Assembly (NCBI GenBank): GCA_051005875.1
Contig: JBPCIX010000022.1
Location: 6,216-70,215 of the forward strand
Direction: 5' to 3'
From: JBPCIX01 sp051005875
GTDB lineage: Bacteria; Actinomycetota; CADDZG01; JAHWKV01
DNA: 64,000 nucleotides
Positions within the stretch are counted from its first letter, which is position 1, and each line of letters begins with the position of its first letter. Positions 18,768 through 27,073 of this stretch are shown here, piece by piece. The notes beneath the pieces are model-generated. The model was given only the letters and a program-made list of their open reading frames with translations, ran no database searches and was not told where the DNA came from. The translations under genes were made by a program, and so were the position numbers.

Positions 18768-19103
18768 TTATAACTCGCGATAAAAGCAGGTGCGCTCACC
18801 GGTATGGCAGGCCGGCCCGGCGGGCCGAACCTTGACCAGCAAAACGTCGGCATCACAGTCAAAAAGGATTTGCTCCACCCGCTGTAGGTTGCCTGAAGTC
18901 GCGCCCTTGTTCCACAGCTCCTGGCGGCTCCGGCTCCAGAACCAGGTCGTCTTTTGGTCAAGGGTCAGCTGCAAGGACTCAGCGTTCATCCATGCGAGCA
19001 TCAACACATCACCATTTTCGAAGTCTTGCACGATCGCGGGCACCAGCCCATTCGCATCCCATTTTAGATTCTGAACAGATTCGATCATCGAGGCTGCTGC
19101 CAC
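18768..19103 (-). CDS. hisI: Phosphoribosyl-AMP cyclohydrolase
   Basis: Third step of histidine synthesis. The 111 residues contain [14 protein letters not shown], the substrate block [19 protein letters not shown], and the three metal-binding cysteines in [19 protein letters not shown] and TCFYREL. It is the stand-alone cyclohydrolase without the HisE domain. GTG 19103 overlaps the nadA stop by one base; an ATG five codons later is possible. It precedes trpE by 21 bases, as in other actinobacteria, but is separated from hisF by nad genes. Confidence 0.95.
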   Translation of the reverse strand: MAAASMIESVQNLKWDANGLVPAIVQDFENGDVLMLAWMNAESLQLTLDQKTTWFWSRSRQELWNKGATSGNLQRVEQILFDCDADVLLVKVRPAGPACHTGERTCFYREL

Positions 19104-20092
19104 TAAACTATGTCGATCATTCTTTGCAGTGCGAGGCGAGCGCGATCTGCAATCCGTCGTGGAACGGTTACCTCATAGACCATGTTTTCGAGGCTGTTCA
19201 GCAGATTGGCCGGAGTGTTTTTCTTCATGTACTGACAGATGGCAGCCTCGTTGGCTGCAATGAATTCTTTGTCCGGATTCGCCTTACGCAACCCGTGCAG
19301 CAGCCCGGTTTCAGTCGCGACGATGAACTGCGTTGCGTCGCTTACTTTGGCTCGCCGTTGCATGCCGGCGGTCCCCAGCATGAAGGTGCGTTCAGCGGGC
19401 AGGTCGCCCGTCGAAGCAAGATACAGGGCCTTGGAAGCACAGCCGCATTCAGGGTGGATATGAAGTTCGGCGCCTGGATGCTCGTTCAGCGTCTGAGTTA
19501 TGTCGGAGGGCTCGATGCCTGCGTGAACATGGCACTCCCCCATCCAAATGTTTAGCTTGCGCCCAGTCATTCTCTCGAGGTGCGCCCCCAGAAACATATC
19601 GGGCAAGAAAAGGATCTCTTTGTCCCGAGGAATGGATTCGATGATTTTGGGCCCGTTTGCCGATGTACAGCAATAGTCCGACTCGGCTTTGACCTCCGCT
19701 GACGTATTTACGTAGGAAACTACCACCGCATCAGGGTGCTCTGCCTTCCAGGCACGAAGTTGCTCCCCGGTAATTGTCTCGGCGAGCGAACAGCCCGCCG
19801 CCGGATCTGGAATAAGCACCGTCTTATCGTAGGAAAGGATCTTGGCAGTCTCGGCCATAAAGTTCACGCCGCAAAAAACAATGACGTCGGCGGATGTTTC
19901 CGCCGCCTTGCGCGAAAGCTCCAGTGAGTCACCCACGATGTCGGCGACCTCTTGAATCCAGGGCACTTGATAGTTGTGGGCCAAAATCACCGCATTGCGC
20001 TTTACCGCAAGCGCCCTCACCCGCGCCGACCACTCCTCGAACGAGGCTAGTGGGGCGGCCCACTGAACAACGTCTTTGTCAACGATCGCCAT
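19103..20092 (-). CDS. nadA: Quinolinate synthase
   Basis: 4Fe-4S enzyme that condenses iminoaspartate and dihydroxyacetone phosphate to quinolinate, the NAD precursor. ATG 20092 gives 329 residues; longer in-frame starts run into nadC upstream DNA and add no family sequence. Cluster-type cysteines are in [21 protein letters not shown] and [24 protein letters not shown] is the N-terminal substrate block. A TACAAT box ends five bases before the ATG, so the mRNA may be leaderless or nearly so. nadB, the iminoaspartate source, is absent. Confidence 0.96.
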   Translation of the reverse strand: MAIVDKDVVQWAAPLASFEEWSARVRALAVKRNAVILAHNYQVPWIQEVADIVGDSLELSRKAAETSADVIVFCGVNFMAETAKILSYDKTVLIPDPAAGCSLAETITGEQLRAWKAEHPDAVVVSYVNTSAEVKAESDYCCTSANGPKIIESIPRDKEILFLPDMFLGAHLERMTGRKLNIWMGECHVHAGIEPSDITQTLNEHPGAELHIHPECGCASKALYLASTGDLPAERTFMLGTAGMQRRAKVSDATQFIVATETGLLHGLRKANPDKEFIAANEAAICQYMKKNTPANLLNSLENMVYEVTVPRRIADRARLALQRMIDIV

Positions 20093-20147
20093 ACCCCATT
20101 GTACGGTTGAAGACTTCCCCTGGGCAGACTTAGTACACAATGCCTTG
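20093..20147. promoter_or_regulatory. Divergent nadA / nadC promoter region
   Basis: This 55-base gap must serve both genes. For nadA (minus strand) TACAAT lies at 20103-20098. For nadC, CACAAT (20136-20141) lies six bases before its ATG, a near match to the leaderless pattern. No clear operator for NadR or NrtR type regulators is seen. Confidence 0.45.
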
Positions 20148-20987
20148 ATGCACACTTTGGATCGAAGCGAGCTGGATGAACTCGTCCGCCGCGCATTGGC
20201 CGAGGATTTGGGCGATGCAGGCGACATCACCACCAAGCGAATAATTCGCATTGATCAGCCCGGAAAGGGCCGAATAGTCTGCAAGCAGGCTGGGATTCTT
20301 GCCGGCCGGCCGGTGGCCGACGCTGTATTCAACGCCGTGGATCGCTCCCTTGTGATCGAGTGGCTAGCCGAGGAAGGATCGGAAATACTCCCCGGTACCG
20401 ACCTGGCGCTCCTGCATGGCCGGGCCAGAGCCATCTTTGCCGCAGAGCGTGTGGCCCTCAACTTCCTGCAGCACCTTTCCGGGGTCGCTACGGTCACAAG
20501 CAAATACGCTGAGCCCTGCTTGAAATACGGTGTGAAGTTGCTTTGCACTCGAAAGACCCTGCCGGGACTAAGAACAGTTGAACGCTACGCAGTCGCCGTG
20601 GGGGGCGGCCAGATGCACAGAGCAGGCCTTTTTGATGCCATCTTGATCAAGTCGAACCACTCAAAGCTGGCCGGTAGCCTCGGCGAGGCGGTGCGGAGAA
20701 CCAAAGCCAACCCGAACCTGTCGGCTGAGGTCGAAGTGTCTGACATGGAAGGGCTGGAAGAAGCTATCGAGGCGGGAGCAGACAGCATCCTGCTCGACAA
20801 CGCTGGGCTCGACTTGATCAAGAAAGTAGTTGCCCGCACTCGCGGGAATATCTACCTGGAAGTTTCCGGAGGCGTGAGCTTAAAAAATATCGCCGCCATC
20901 GCCCGCTTGAAGCCCGACGCGATCTCGGTAGGCGCACTCACGCACTCGGCCCCCTCGATTGACCTCGCACTGCACATGTTTACCTAA
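20148..20987 (+). CDS. nadC: Nicotinate-nucleotide pyrophosphorylase (quinolinate phosphoribosyltransferase)
   Basis: Decarboxylates quinolinate while attaching it to PRPP, giving nicotinate mononucleotide. From ATG 20148 the protein has 279 residues. Family blocks: RALAEDLGDAGDITT, ERVALNFLQHLSGVAT, CTRKTLPGLRTVERYAV, GGGQMHRAGLFDAILIK, and EVEVSDMEGLEEAIEAGAD. It diverges from nadA and converges with a LysM gene 34 bases beyond its stop. Confidence 0.96.
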   Translation: MHTLDRSELDELVRRALAEDLGDAGDITTKRIIRIDQPGKGRIVCKQAGILAGRPVADAVFNAVDRSLVIEWLAEEGSEILPGTDLALLHGRARAIFAAERVALNFLQHLSGVATVTSKYAEPCLKYGVKLLCTRKTLPGLRTVERYAVAVGGGQMHRAGLFDAILIKSNHSKLAGSLGEAVRRTKANPNLSAEVEVSDMEGLEEAIEAGADSILLDNAGLDLIKKVVARTRGNIYLEVSGGVSLKNIAAIARLKPDAISVGALTHSAPSIDLALHMFT

Positions 20988-21021
20988 CCACGGCACCACG
21001 GCGGCAGACCGCGCATTAACT

Positions 21022-21528
21022 CTACTTCGGCGGAATTGTGAGGACGCTGCCCACCTTTAGGGCGCTTGAGTCCACGTTGTTTGCTTCACCAATCTTGTTG
21101 GCTAGATTCGGCGTCCCATAGACCTTCTGCGATATGCCCCTCAAGGTGTCGCCGGATTTAACCGTGTACGTGGTCACTTGAGGCGAGGCGCCGGGCGACA
21201 GCGAGGCACCTGGACTCACACTCGCAGATGCAGATGCAGATGCAGAGGGTGAGGGCGAGGGCGAGGGCGAAGGCGAGGGCTTGGCTTTAAGGGTCTTGAT
21301 TTCGGAGTTGGCCTGAGTCAGTTGCCGGTTTACGCGATCGAAGTCGCCCTTGGGGACCCCCGACGAAGTACAACGACCAAGAATGAAAGCAAGTTGAAGC
21401 GCGACCAGAAGCACCACCACCCGTCCCCACAGAATCCGGGACCCCTCTATCTGTAATCTATCCCTCAGCGACCCGGCGGGCTCGTAGTCCCGCCCCAGAT
21501 CATCCTGATCGTCCATTGGCATTCCCAT
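21022..21528 (-). CDS. Membrane-anchored LysM protein
   Basis: 168 residues: an acidic cytoplasmic start, one transmembrane helix (about 35-52), a short coiled part, a low-complexity Pro/Ser then Ala/Ser stretch, and a C-terminal LysM domain (TYTVKSGDTLRGISQKVYG ... LKVGSVLTIPPK). LysM binds N-acetylglucosamine in peptidoglycan, so the protein probably ties the membrane to the wall. It lies 68 bases after hisF on the same strand. The start among three nearby ATGs (21528, 21522, 21516) is uncertain. The low-complexity part is encoded by six-base microsatellites. Confidence 0.8.
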   Translation of the reverse strand: MGMPMDDQDDLGRDYEPAGSLRDRLQIEGSRILWGRVVVLLVALQLAFILGRCTSSGVPKGDFDRVNRQLTQANSEIKTLKAKPSPSPSPSPSPSASASASASVSPGASLSPGASPQVTTYTVKSGDTLRGISQKVYGTPNLANKIGEANNVDSSALKVGSVLTIPPK

Positions 21529-21596
21529 CCCGAAACAGACTCACCCGAAAAAGACTCATCTTGAGATATAAGACTATCGCGTTTTTCGCGAGTTCT

Positions 21597-22352
21597 TCAG
21601 CCTCGTACGTGGATTCCCTCGGCAATCATGTGCGCCTTCACCTGCCTGATGCTAAGACGACCAAAGTGAAATAGCGATGCTGCAAGCACAGCTTCGGCGC
21701 CGCCCGCCGTTATGGCCTGTGAAAAGTGCTCGACTACACCTGCCCCTCCAGAAGCGACAACCGGGACATTGACGGCGCCACTCACCGCTCTCAGCAACTC
21801 GATGTCGAACCCTTTTTGCGTCCCGTCACGATCCATCGAGGTCAGCAAGATCTCGCCTGCCCCGCGCTTTTCAGCCTCGGTGGCCCATTGAACGGCATCG
21901 AGGCCCGCAGCCCGGCGACCACCATGGGTGAAAACCTCCCAATGCTCCCCATCCCGGCGCGCATCGATTGCTACGACCATGCACTGGGCGCCAAATTCGT
22001 CGGCCCCTTCAGAAATTAACACCGGCCTTTCTACGGCGGAAGTATTGACGGCGACCTTGTCGGCCCCCGCTCTCAGCAAGCGCCTAATATCTGAAACGCT
22101 CCTGACTCCTCCACCGATTGTGAGGGGGATAAAAACTTGTTCGGCGGTTCGGTGCGCAATGTCCAGAATCGTGTCCCGGCCTTCATGGGATGCTGTGATG
22201 TCGAGGAAGACCAATTCATCCGCGCCCTCGGTCTCATACCAACCGGCCAGTTCCACCGGGTCGCCGGCATCGATGAGATCGACAAACTTGACACCTTTGA
22301 CAACCCGGCCGGCATTCACATCCAGACAAGGGATCACCCGTTTGGCAAGCAC
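21597..22352 (-). CDS. hisF: Imidazole glycerol phosphate synthase, cyclase subunit
   Basis: Forms the imidazole ring together with the HisH glutaminase. The GTG at 22352 gives the typical start [12 protein letters not shown] and overlaps the hisA stop by one base; the product has 251 residues. Catalytic aspartates are in CLDV (residue 11) and near residue 130 in VVAIDARR; phosphate-binding loops are TIGGGVRS and VASGGAG. A TTG eight codons earlier is in frame but not typical. Confidence 0.97.
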   Translation of the reverse strand: MLAKRVIPCLDVNAGRVVKGVKFVDLIDAGDPVELAGWYETEGADELVFLDITASHEGRDTILDIAHRTAEQVFIPLTIGGGVRSVSDIRRLLRAGADKVAVNTSAVERPVLISEGADEFGAQCMVVAIDARRDGEHWEVFTHGGRRAAGLDAVQWATEAEKRGAGEILLTSMDRDGTQKGFDIELLRAVSGAVNVPVVASGGAGVVEHFSQAITAGGAEAVLAASLFHFGRLSIRQVKAHMIAEGIHVRG

Positions 22353-23098
22353 TACCGGCCCACCCCTGTCGAGCAAGCCGCGAGCGCTGCCTCCAGCGAA
22401 ACGTCGCCGGAGTACAAGGCACGCCCAACGACAACGCCTTCCAGACCCCGGGGCGCCAACCCGGCAAGGCTGGCGATATCTTCTGCCGCGCTAACCCCAC
22501 CCGAGGCTATAACCGACATGCGCCCCCCCACTTCTGCCAGTACATCTTCAATTGCCTCAAGATTGGGCCCCGCCAGCGTGCCGTCGCGTGCAATGTCGGT
22601 AAACATCACACGCTTCGCGCCCAGCTCCGCGACGCTGCGGATCGTCTCCTTCCAGGAGCGGCCTGAGCTCGTTTTCCATCCTTCAACCTGAACGACGCTG
22701 CCCCGCGCGTCTATTGAAACAACCATTTGTTCAGAAAACTCCCTTACTGCCTCCGCTACGAATTCCGGCTCAAGTGATTTGGTCCCCACGCAAACCCTGG
22801 CGGCCCCTTTTTGGACCCAATCCGATATTCGCTCGACAGAACGAACTCCGCCGCCAACCTCCACCGGAATTGGCGAGGCCTTGATTACCGCCTCGATCGT
22901 GCGAGTGTTGTCATGGCCCGAACCGGTCGCCTGGTCCAAATCGACCACATGCAGCCAGCGCGCTCCGCCGGCGGCCCAGCCCAATGCTGTGGCCACCGGA
23001 TCATCCTCATAGACCGTCATTTGCCCCATATCGCCCCTTGTGAGCCTGACCACTTTCCCCTCGACAATATCGATGGCGACGAAAACCTCGAAACTCAG
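22352..23098 (-). CDS. hisA: ProFAR isomerase HisA, possibly the dual PriA type
   Basis: Amadori isomerase of histidine synthesis, a TIM barrel. Catalytic-type aspartates are in FVAIDIVEG and [14 protein letters not shown]; phosphate loops are VEVGGGVRS and ASGGVS. The best start by alignment is the CTG at 23098, overlapping the hisH stop as CTGA, giving 248 residues; a GTG at 23119 would add seven residues with no family match. In actinobacteria the gene in this place is usually PriA, which also does the TrpF step, and no trpF is seen among the trp genes here. Sequence alone does not settle which. Confidence 0.93.
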   Translation of the reverse strand: MSFEVFVAIDIVEGKVVRLTRGDMGQMTVYEDDPVATALGWAAGGARWLHVVDLDQATGSGHDNTRTIEAVIKASPIPVEVGGGVRSVERISDWVQKGAARVCVGTKSLEPEFVAEAVREFSEQMVVSIDARGSVVQVEGWKTSSGRSWKETIRSVAELGAKRVMFTDIARDGTLAGPNLEAIEDVLAEVGGRMSVIASGGVSAAEDIASLAGLAPRGLEGVVVGRALYSGDVSLEAALAACSTGVGR

Positions 23099-23724
23099 TC
23101 GGGCGCTCCCAACGCACACCGCAACATCTCAATCCCGTCGGCACTCGATTTTTCTGGGTGAAATTGAACTCCGGCGACACTTTCAGCCTGGACCGCCGAA
23201 ACAAAGTTGTTGCCGTAGTTGGTCAAGGCGCCGGCCATCGGCTTGTCGGTTGCGCACACGTAAGAGTGCACAAAGTAGAAACTGCGGCCGCTGAACTGCT
23301 CGAATAGCTCGGCCCCACCTATTGCTTCTATGGAGTTCCAGCCCATGTGAGGGATCTTTTGGCCTCCGTTTAGCTTTACGACTTTGCCGGGGATTATCCC
23401 CAATCCCTTCGCCGAGCCTTCTTCTGATTCGTCGAAAAGCAATTGCATGCCAAGGCATATTCCAAGGAGCGGCTTACCCGCCGTTGCCCAATCCAAAAGA
23501 AGGTCATCGAGGCCCCTATCCGCCAGGTTGCGCATTCCGGCCGCGAAATGTCCGACGCCGGGAAGAACCAGAAAGTCTGCTTTCTTAAGTTCAGCGGGGC
23601 TTTGGGCCAAAAAGCACTCGGCCCCCGCTCTTTCCAGCGCCTTGGACACGCTGGCAAGGTTGCCCGTGCCGTAGTCAACTACACCAACTTTCTTCCCCCC
23701 AGCCTTCTTCCCCGCCGACTTCAA
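23095..23724 (-). CDS. hisH: Imidazole glycerol phosphate synthase, glutaminase subunit
   Basis: Class I glutamine amidotransferase that feeds ammonia to HisF. The catalytic triad is visible: Cys in LLGICLGMQLLF and His/Glu in GVQFHPEKSS. It begins with a short Lys/Gly-rich segment before KVGVVDYGTGNLASV, slightly longer than usual. The ATG overlaps the hisB stop by four bases. 209 residues. Confidence 0.96.
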   Translation of the reverse strand: MKSAGKKAGGKKVGVVDYGTGNLASVSKALERAGAECFLAQSPAELKKADFLVLPGVGHFAAGMRNLADRGLDDLLLDWATAGKPLLGICLGMQLLFDESEEGSAKGLGIIPGKVVKLNGGQKIPHMGWNSIEAIGGAELFEQFSGRSFYFVHSYVCATDKPMAGALTNYGNNFVSAVQAESVAGVQFHPEKSSADGIEMLRCALGAPD

Positions 23725-24341
23725 AGAATGCCCTTGGTCGATGGAATTCTGCCCGCGGCGCGCGGGTTGATTTCGACCGCCGACAACAGTGCCTGGGCCA
23801 CGGCCTTAAAAACCGCCTCGACTATGTGGTGGGAATTCTTGCCCGCCAACAGCTTGATGTGAAGCGTCATTCCCGCGGCCCTAGTCAGCGCCATGAAGAA
23901 CTCTTCAGTCAGATCGGGATCGTAATTTCCTATGGCCTCGGCGGGGACGGGGACCTCGTAAGCGAGCAAAGGCCGTCCCGACAGATCCAAAGCAGCGCGA
24001 ACCAAGGCTTCCTCCATCGGAACCGTCGCGGCGCCGTAACGACGGATTCCGCGCTTCTCACCCAGAGCCTCGGTCAACACCGCGCCCAGCACAAGCCCTG
24101 CGTCTTCAACCGTGTGGTGAGAGTCGATCTGCAGATCGCCTTCGGCGGTGACTTCAAGGTCAAACCCAGCGTGGCGGCCGAGCTGTTCGAGCATATGATC
24201 GAAAAATCCGACCCCGGTTGAGATCTCGGTAGTACCCGAGCCGTCCAGATTCAGCTTGACCGTAATGGAGGTCTCGTTTGTCTTCCGGGAAATTTGCGCC
24301 GACCTTTCTGAGGCGCCCGTTTTCAAGGGTTCGTCGCTCAT
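23721..24341 (-). CDS. hisB: Imidazoleglycerol-phosphate dehydratase
   Basis: Manganese enzyme for the sixth histidine step; the stand-alone type of 206 residues without a phosphatase domain. Metal-binding motifs occur twice: GFFDHMLEQLGRH with DSHHTVEDAG, and EEFFMALTRAAGMTLH with KNSHHIVEAVFKA. The ATG overlaps the hisC stop by four bases and its own stop overlaps hisH. Confidence 0.97.
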   Translation of the reverse strand: MSDEPLKTGASERSAQISRKTNETSITVKLNLDGSGTTEISTGVGFFDHMLEQLGRHAGFDLEVTAEGDLQIDSHHTVEDAGLVLGAVLTEALGEKRGIRRYGAATVPMEEALVRAALDLSGRPLLAYEVPVPAEAIGNYDPDLTEEFFMALTRAAGMTLHIKLLAGKNSHHIVEAVFKAVAQALLSAVEINPRAAGRIPSTKGIL

Positions 24342-25432
24342 CGATCTACCGCCTCAGCCGCAAGCGCATCAAGGAATTTCTCATTTTGCTCGGGTGTGCC
24401 TATCGACACTCGAAGACAATCCTCGCAACGGGGAACGTCAGAAAAGTCCCGGATCAAGATGCCTTGTTCCAACAAGCGCTGCCATACTTCGCCGGCCGGC
24501 TTGCTGGCGACTCTAAAGAGAATGAAATTGGCGTCGCTTGGAAAGGGTACGATTCCGGCCATCGTTGACAGCTCGCGAAATACTCTGGCTCGCTCGTGCT
24601 GGATGGTCTCGACGGTAGCCATAATCTCTTCTGCATGTGCCAGGGCGGCGAGCGCGGCAGCTTGGCTCAAGGCCGAAAGGTGATAAGGGAGCCGGACCTT
24701 TTGGATCTCTTCGATTATCCGCGCGCTTGCGATCAGGTAACCGAGTCGGGCACCCGCCAGCCGCCAAGATTTCGAAAAACTGCGCGTGACGACCAGGTTG
24801 TCGCATTCCTCAAGAAGTTGAATCGAGCTGTTCGGGGTATCGGAAAACTCGACATAGGCCTCGTCGAGAATCACCATTCCGCTAGCCGCCTTGCAGATGG
24901 ACTGGATATCATCCGGCGAACAAGAATTGCCGGTCGGGTTATTTGGTGAACACAAGAACACGATATCGGGACGATGGGCAGCAATGGCATCGACGCAGGA
25001 TTCAGCCGTTAGGGAGTAGTCGGGGTTCCGCCCGGCGCGCAGGTGCCTTGTGCCGCTGATCTTGGTTATGTGGGCGTGCATGCCGTAGGTAGGCTCGAAG
25101 GTCATGACCTTGCGCTCGGTCCCCCCGAAAGCCAGTAGCAGCTGCAACAAGATTTCATTCGATCCGTTGGCGAGCCAGACCCTTTCGGTCAGCGTGCCAA
25201 CGTGAGCTGCCATCGCCTCGCGCACCGACGCGAAGTCTCGCTGCGGGTACCGGTTCAAATCCAGTTTTGCGACCCGTGCCTGTAGATCCCGCACGAAAGT
25301 CCCAGGTGGCGGGTAGGGGCTTTCGTTGGTGTTCAGTTTTACAGGGGCATCGAGTTGGGGCGCGCGGTAGGGGCTGAGATCGGCTAGGTCGGATCTCCCG
25401 CTCATGCGTTCGCGAAGTTCAGGGTCGGTCAT
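24338..25432 (-). CDS. hisC: Histidinol-phosphate aminotransferase
   Basis: PLP aminotransferase, fold type I, 364 residues. The N-terminal substrate block is KLNTNESPYPPPG; the PLP site reads VVTRSFSKSWRLAGARLGYL with the Schiff-base lysine in SKSW; the aspartate that holds the pyridine nitrogen lies in VILDEAYVEF. Starts 35 bases after hisD. Confidence 0.96.
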   Translation of the reverse strand: MTDPELRERMSGRSDLADLSPYRAPQLDAPVKLNTNESPYPPPGTFVRDLQARVAKLDLNRYPQRDFASVREAMAAHVGTLTERVWLANGSNEILLQLLLAFGGTERKVMTFEPTYGMHAHITKISGTRHLRAGRNPDYSLTAESCVDAIAAHRPDIVFLCSPNNPTGNSCSPDDIQSICKAASGMVILDEAYVEFSDTPNSSIQLLEECDNLVVTRSFSKSWRLAGARLGYLIASARIIEEIQKVRLPYHLSALSQAAALAALAHAEEIMATVETIQHERARVFRELSTMAGIVPFPSDANFILFRVASKPAGEVWQRLLEQGILIRDFSDVPRCEDCLRVSIGTPEQNEKFLDALAAEAVDR

Positions 25433-25467
25433 CCGACTACTTTACTTCAGGGGGATTGGTTGCTCTG

Positions 25468-26730
25468 TTACCTGAGACGCGCTTGCACGGCCCCGGCGTG
25501 CAAAGGCAAGCCTTCAGTCTTAGCCAGAGTCTCGATGTGTGCGGCGGCCTGGGCAAGAGACTCCTTGGTGTGTTTGGTGACCGCGGTCGCCCTTTGGAAA
25601 TGCGAGGTCCTGAGCCCCGAGGCCCACCGGCCCGCGCCGCCGGTCGGCAGAACATGATTCGTCCCGCCCAGGTAATCGCCGATGGAAACGGGCGTATAGG
25701 GCCCGACGAATATCGAACCCGCTGAGCGAAAGCGGTCGATATGTTTGCCTGCGCCATCGAAAATCAGTTCAAGATGCTCCGGCGCAAAGTCGTTTGCAAA
25801 GTCTACGGCTTGCTCAAGATCGCTGACCCAGACCGCCGAACAGCCGTCCTCTAAAGATGAGCGAAGCTGCGCTGACGCCCCCACTTCGCGGAGCAGGGCA
25901 TCGACCGCCTGCCGTACTTGGGTTAGAGCCTGGTTGTTCCAACTCACTAAAACAAAGGCACCGCCGGGGCCATGCTCAGCTTGAGCCACCAGGTCGAAAG
26001 CAAGGATTCTCGGATCGACGAAACCGTCGGTCACAATCAAAATCTCGCTGGGGCCTGCGACCGAATCTATTCCGACGGTTCCCGCAACTTCTTTTTTCGC
26101 GAGGGCGACGTAGATGTTGCCGGGCCCGACTATCACGTCGGTCTTTCGAATTGACTCCGTTCCGTAGGCCATTGCTGCTATGGCTTGCGCGCCGCCGACC
26201 ATGTAGATTTCCTCGATGCCCGCCACATGGGCGGCTGCCAGAGTCGGACCAGCGATTTTTCGGTTGCGGCCGGGCGGAACACAAAGCGCTACCTCTTTCA
26301 CACCTGCGACCGCCGCTGGCGCCCCGGCCATCAGAACCGACGAGGGGTAGGCAGCCCTTCCTCCCGGAACATACATTCCTGCTCGCGGCACCGGGTGAAC
26401 ACGCTCACCCACCAGGCCGCCGCCGATCTCCGCTTCCCAGGGACCCAGCGATTGGCGCTCCGCGAAATCGTAAATTCTTTCGTAGGCCACCTCGAGCGCT
26501 TTGATCAAGTCCGGGTCGGCGGCATCGGCAGCCGCTTTCGTCGCTCCCTCCGGAACTCGAAGCTCCTTGAGCTTCACCCCGTCGAAGCGTTCGGTCAGCT
26601 CAAATAAGGCAGCGTCGCCCTCGTTTCGAACTTGCTCGATTATTTCTCTGACGGCCTCAAGGGGCTCGTCGTCAGTTGAAGGTCGAATGGGATCTGTTGG
26701 GCCACCGGACCGAAGGTCTACAAAGCGCAT
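25468..26730 (-). CDS. hisD: Histidinol dehydrogenase
   Basis: Two-step NAD-dependent oxidation of histidinol to histidine, zinc-requiring. ATG 26730 gives 420 residues starting MRFVDLRSG, normal for the family; a longer frame to 26829 has no support. Seen: VPRAGMYVPGGRAAYPSSVLM, VIVGPGNIYVALAKKEV, GIDSVAGPSEILIV, and the general-base Glu-His in DFAPEHLELIF. It is the first gene of the his operon and diverges from a zinc-ribbon gene only 15 bases away. Confidence 0.97.
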   Translation of the reverse strand: MRFVDLRSGGPTDPIRPSTDDEPLEAVREIIEQVRNEGDAALFELTERFDGVKLKELRVPEGATKAAADAADPDLIKALEVAYERIYDFAERQSLGPWEAEIGGGLVGERVHPVPRAGMYVPGGRAAYPSSVLMAGAPAAVAGVKEVALCVPPGRNRKIAGPTLAAAHVAGIEEIYMVGGAQAIAAMAYGTESIRKTDVIVGPGNIYVALAKKEVAGTVGIDSVAGPSEILIVTDGFVDPRILAFDLVAQAEHGPGGAFVLVSWNNQALTQVRQAVDALLREVGASAQLRSSLEDGCSAVWVSDLEQAVDFANDFAPEHLELIFDGAGKHIDRFRSAGSIFVGPYTPVSIGDYLGGTNHVLPTGGAGRWASGLRTSHFQRATAVTKHTKESLAQAAAHIETLAKTEGLPLHAGAVQARLR

Positions 26731-26745
26731 AATGGTAATGAGTCT

Positions 26746-26985
26746 ATGCCCTGCTACCAGTGTGGAAAGGTCCAGACCGATCCGGCCAAAGGCGCCTCGC
26801 CCTGGGCCAGATTGGTCACGAACAAACAACAGGTGCTGCTATGTCCGGACTGCCAGCGCAACGATCCAGGCTGGGTAGAGCGAAGCGATAAGTGTCAGTC
26901 CTGCGGCAGCTCCCGCATAGCGATTGTGCTGAATTCAGTTGTGTGCCGAGCGTGCGGCAAAGATATTCCACGAGAGGCTCTGTGA
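26746..26985 (+). CDS. Small double zinc-ribbon protein
   Basis: Unknown function. The 79 residues carry four CxxC pairs (CYQC, CPDC, CQSC, CRAC), enough for two zinc ribbons or rubredoxin-like knuckles. Length and spacing suggest a nucleic-acid- or protein-binding adaptor. It starts 15 bases from the start of hisD on the other strand, so the two promoters must overlap. The end of its coding sequence and its stop codon form one arm of a long inverted repeat. Confidence 0.65.
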   Translation: MPCYQCGKVQTDPAKGASPWARLVTNKQQVLLCPDCQRNDPGWVERSDKCQSCGSSRIAIVLNSVVCRACGKDIPREAL

Positions 26986-27073
26986 GTTCCGAGTGCAAGG
27001 CGCGAGGTCCCGCCGCGTGCTGTGCACGCAAGGGGCCGATAAACACAGCAATCGGGGCTCACAGAGCCTCTCG
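26971..27073. repeat. 16-base perfect inverted repeat between convergent genes
   Basis: CGAGAGGCTCTGTGAG (26971-26986) is matched by its reverse complement at 27058-27073, with 71 bases between. The left arm includes the end of the zinc-ribbon gene; the right arm touches the dnaE stop codon. It may be a long hairpin that ends transcription from both sides, though no T-run follows. Confidence 0.8.
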
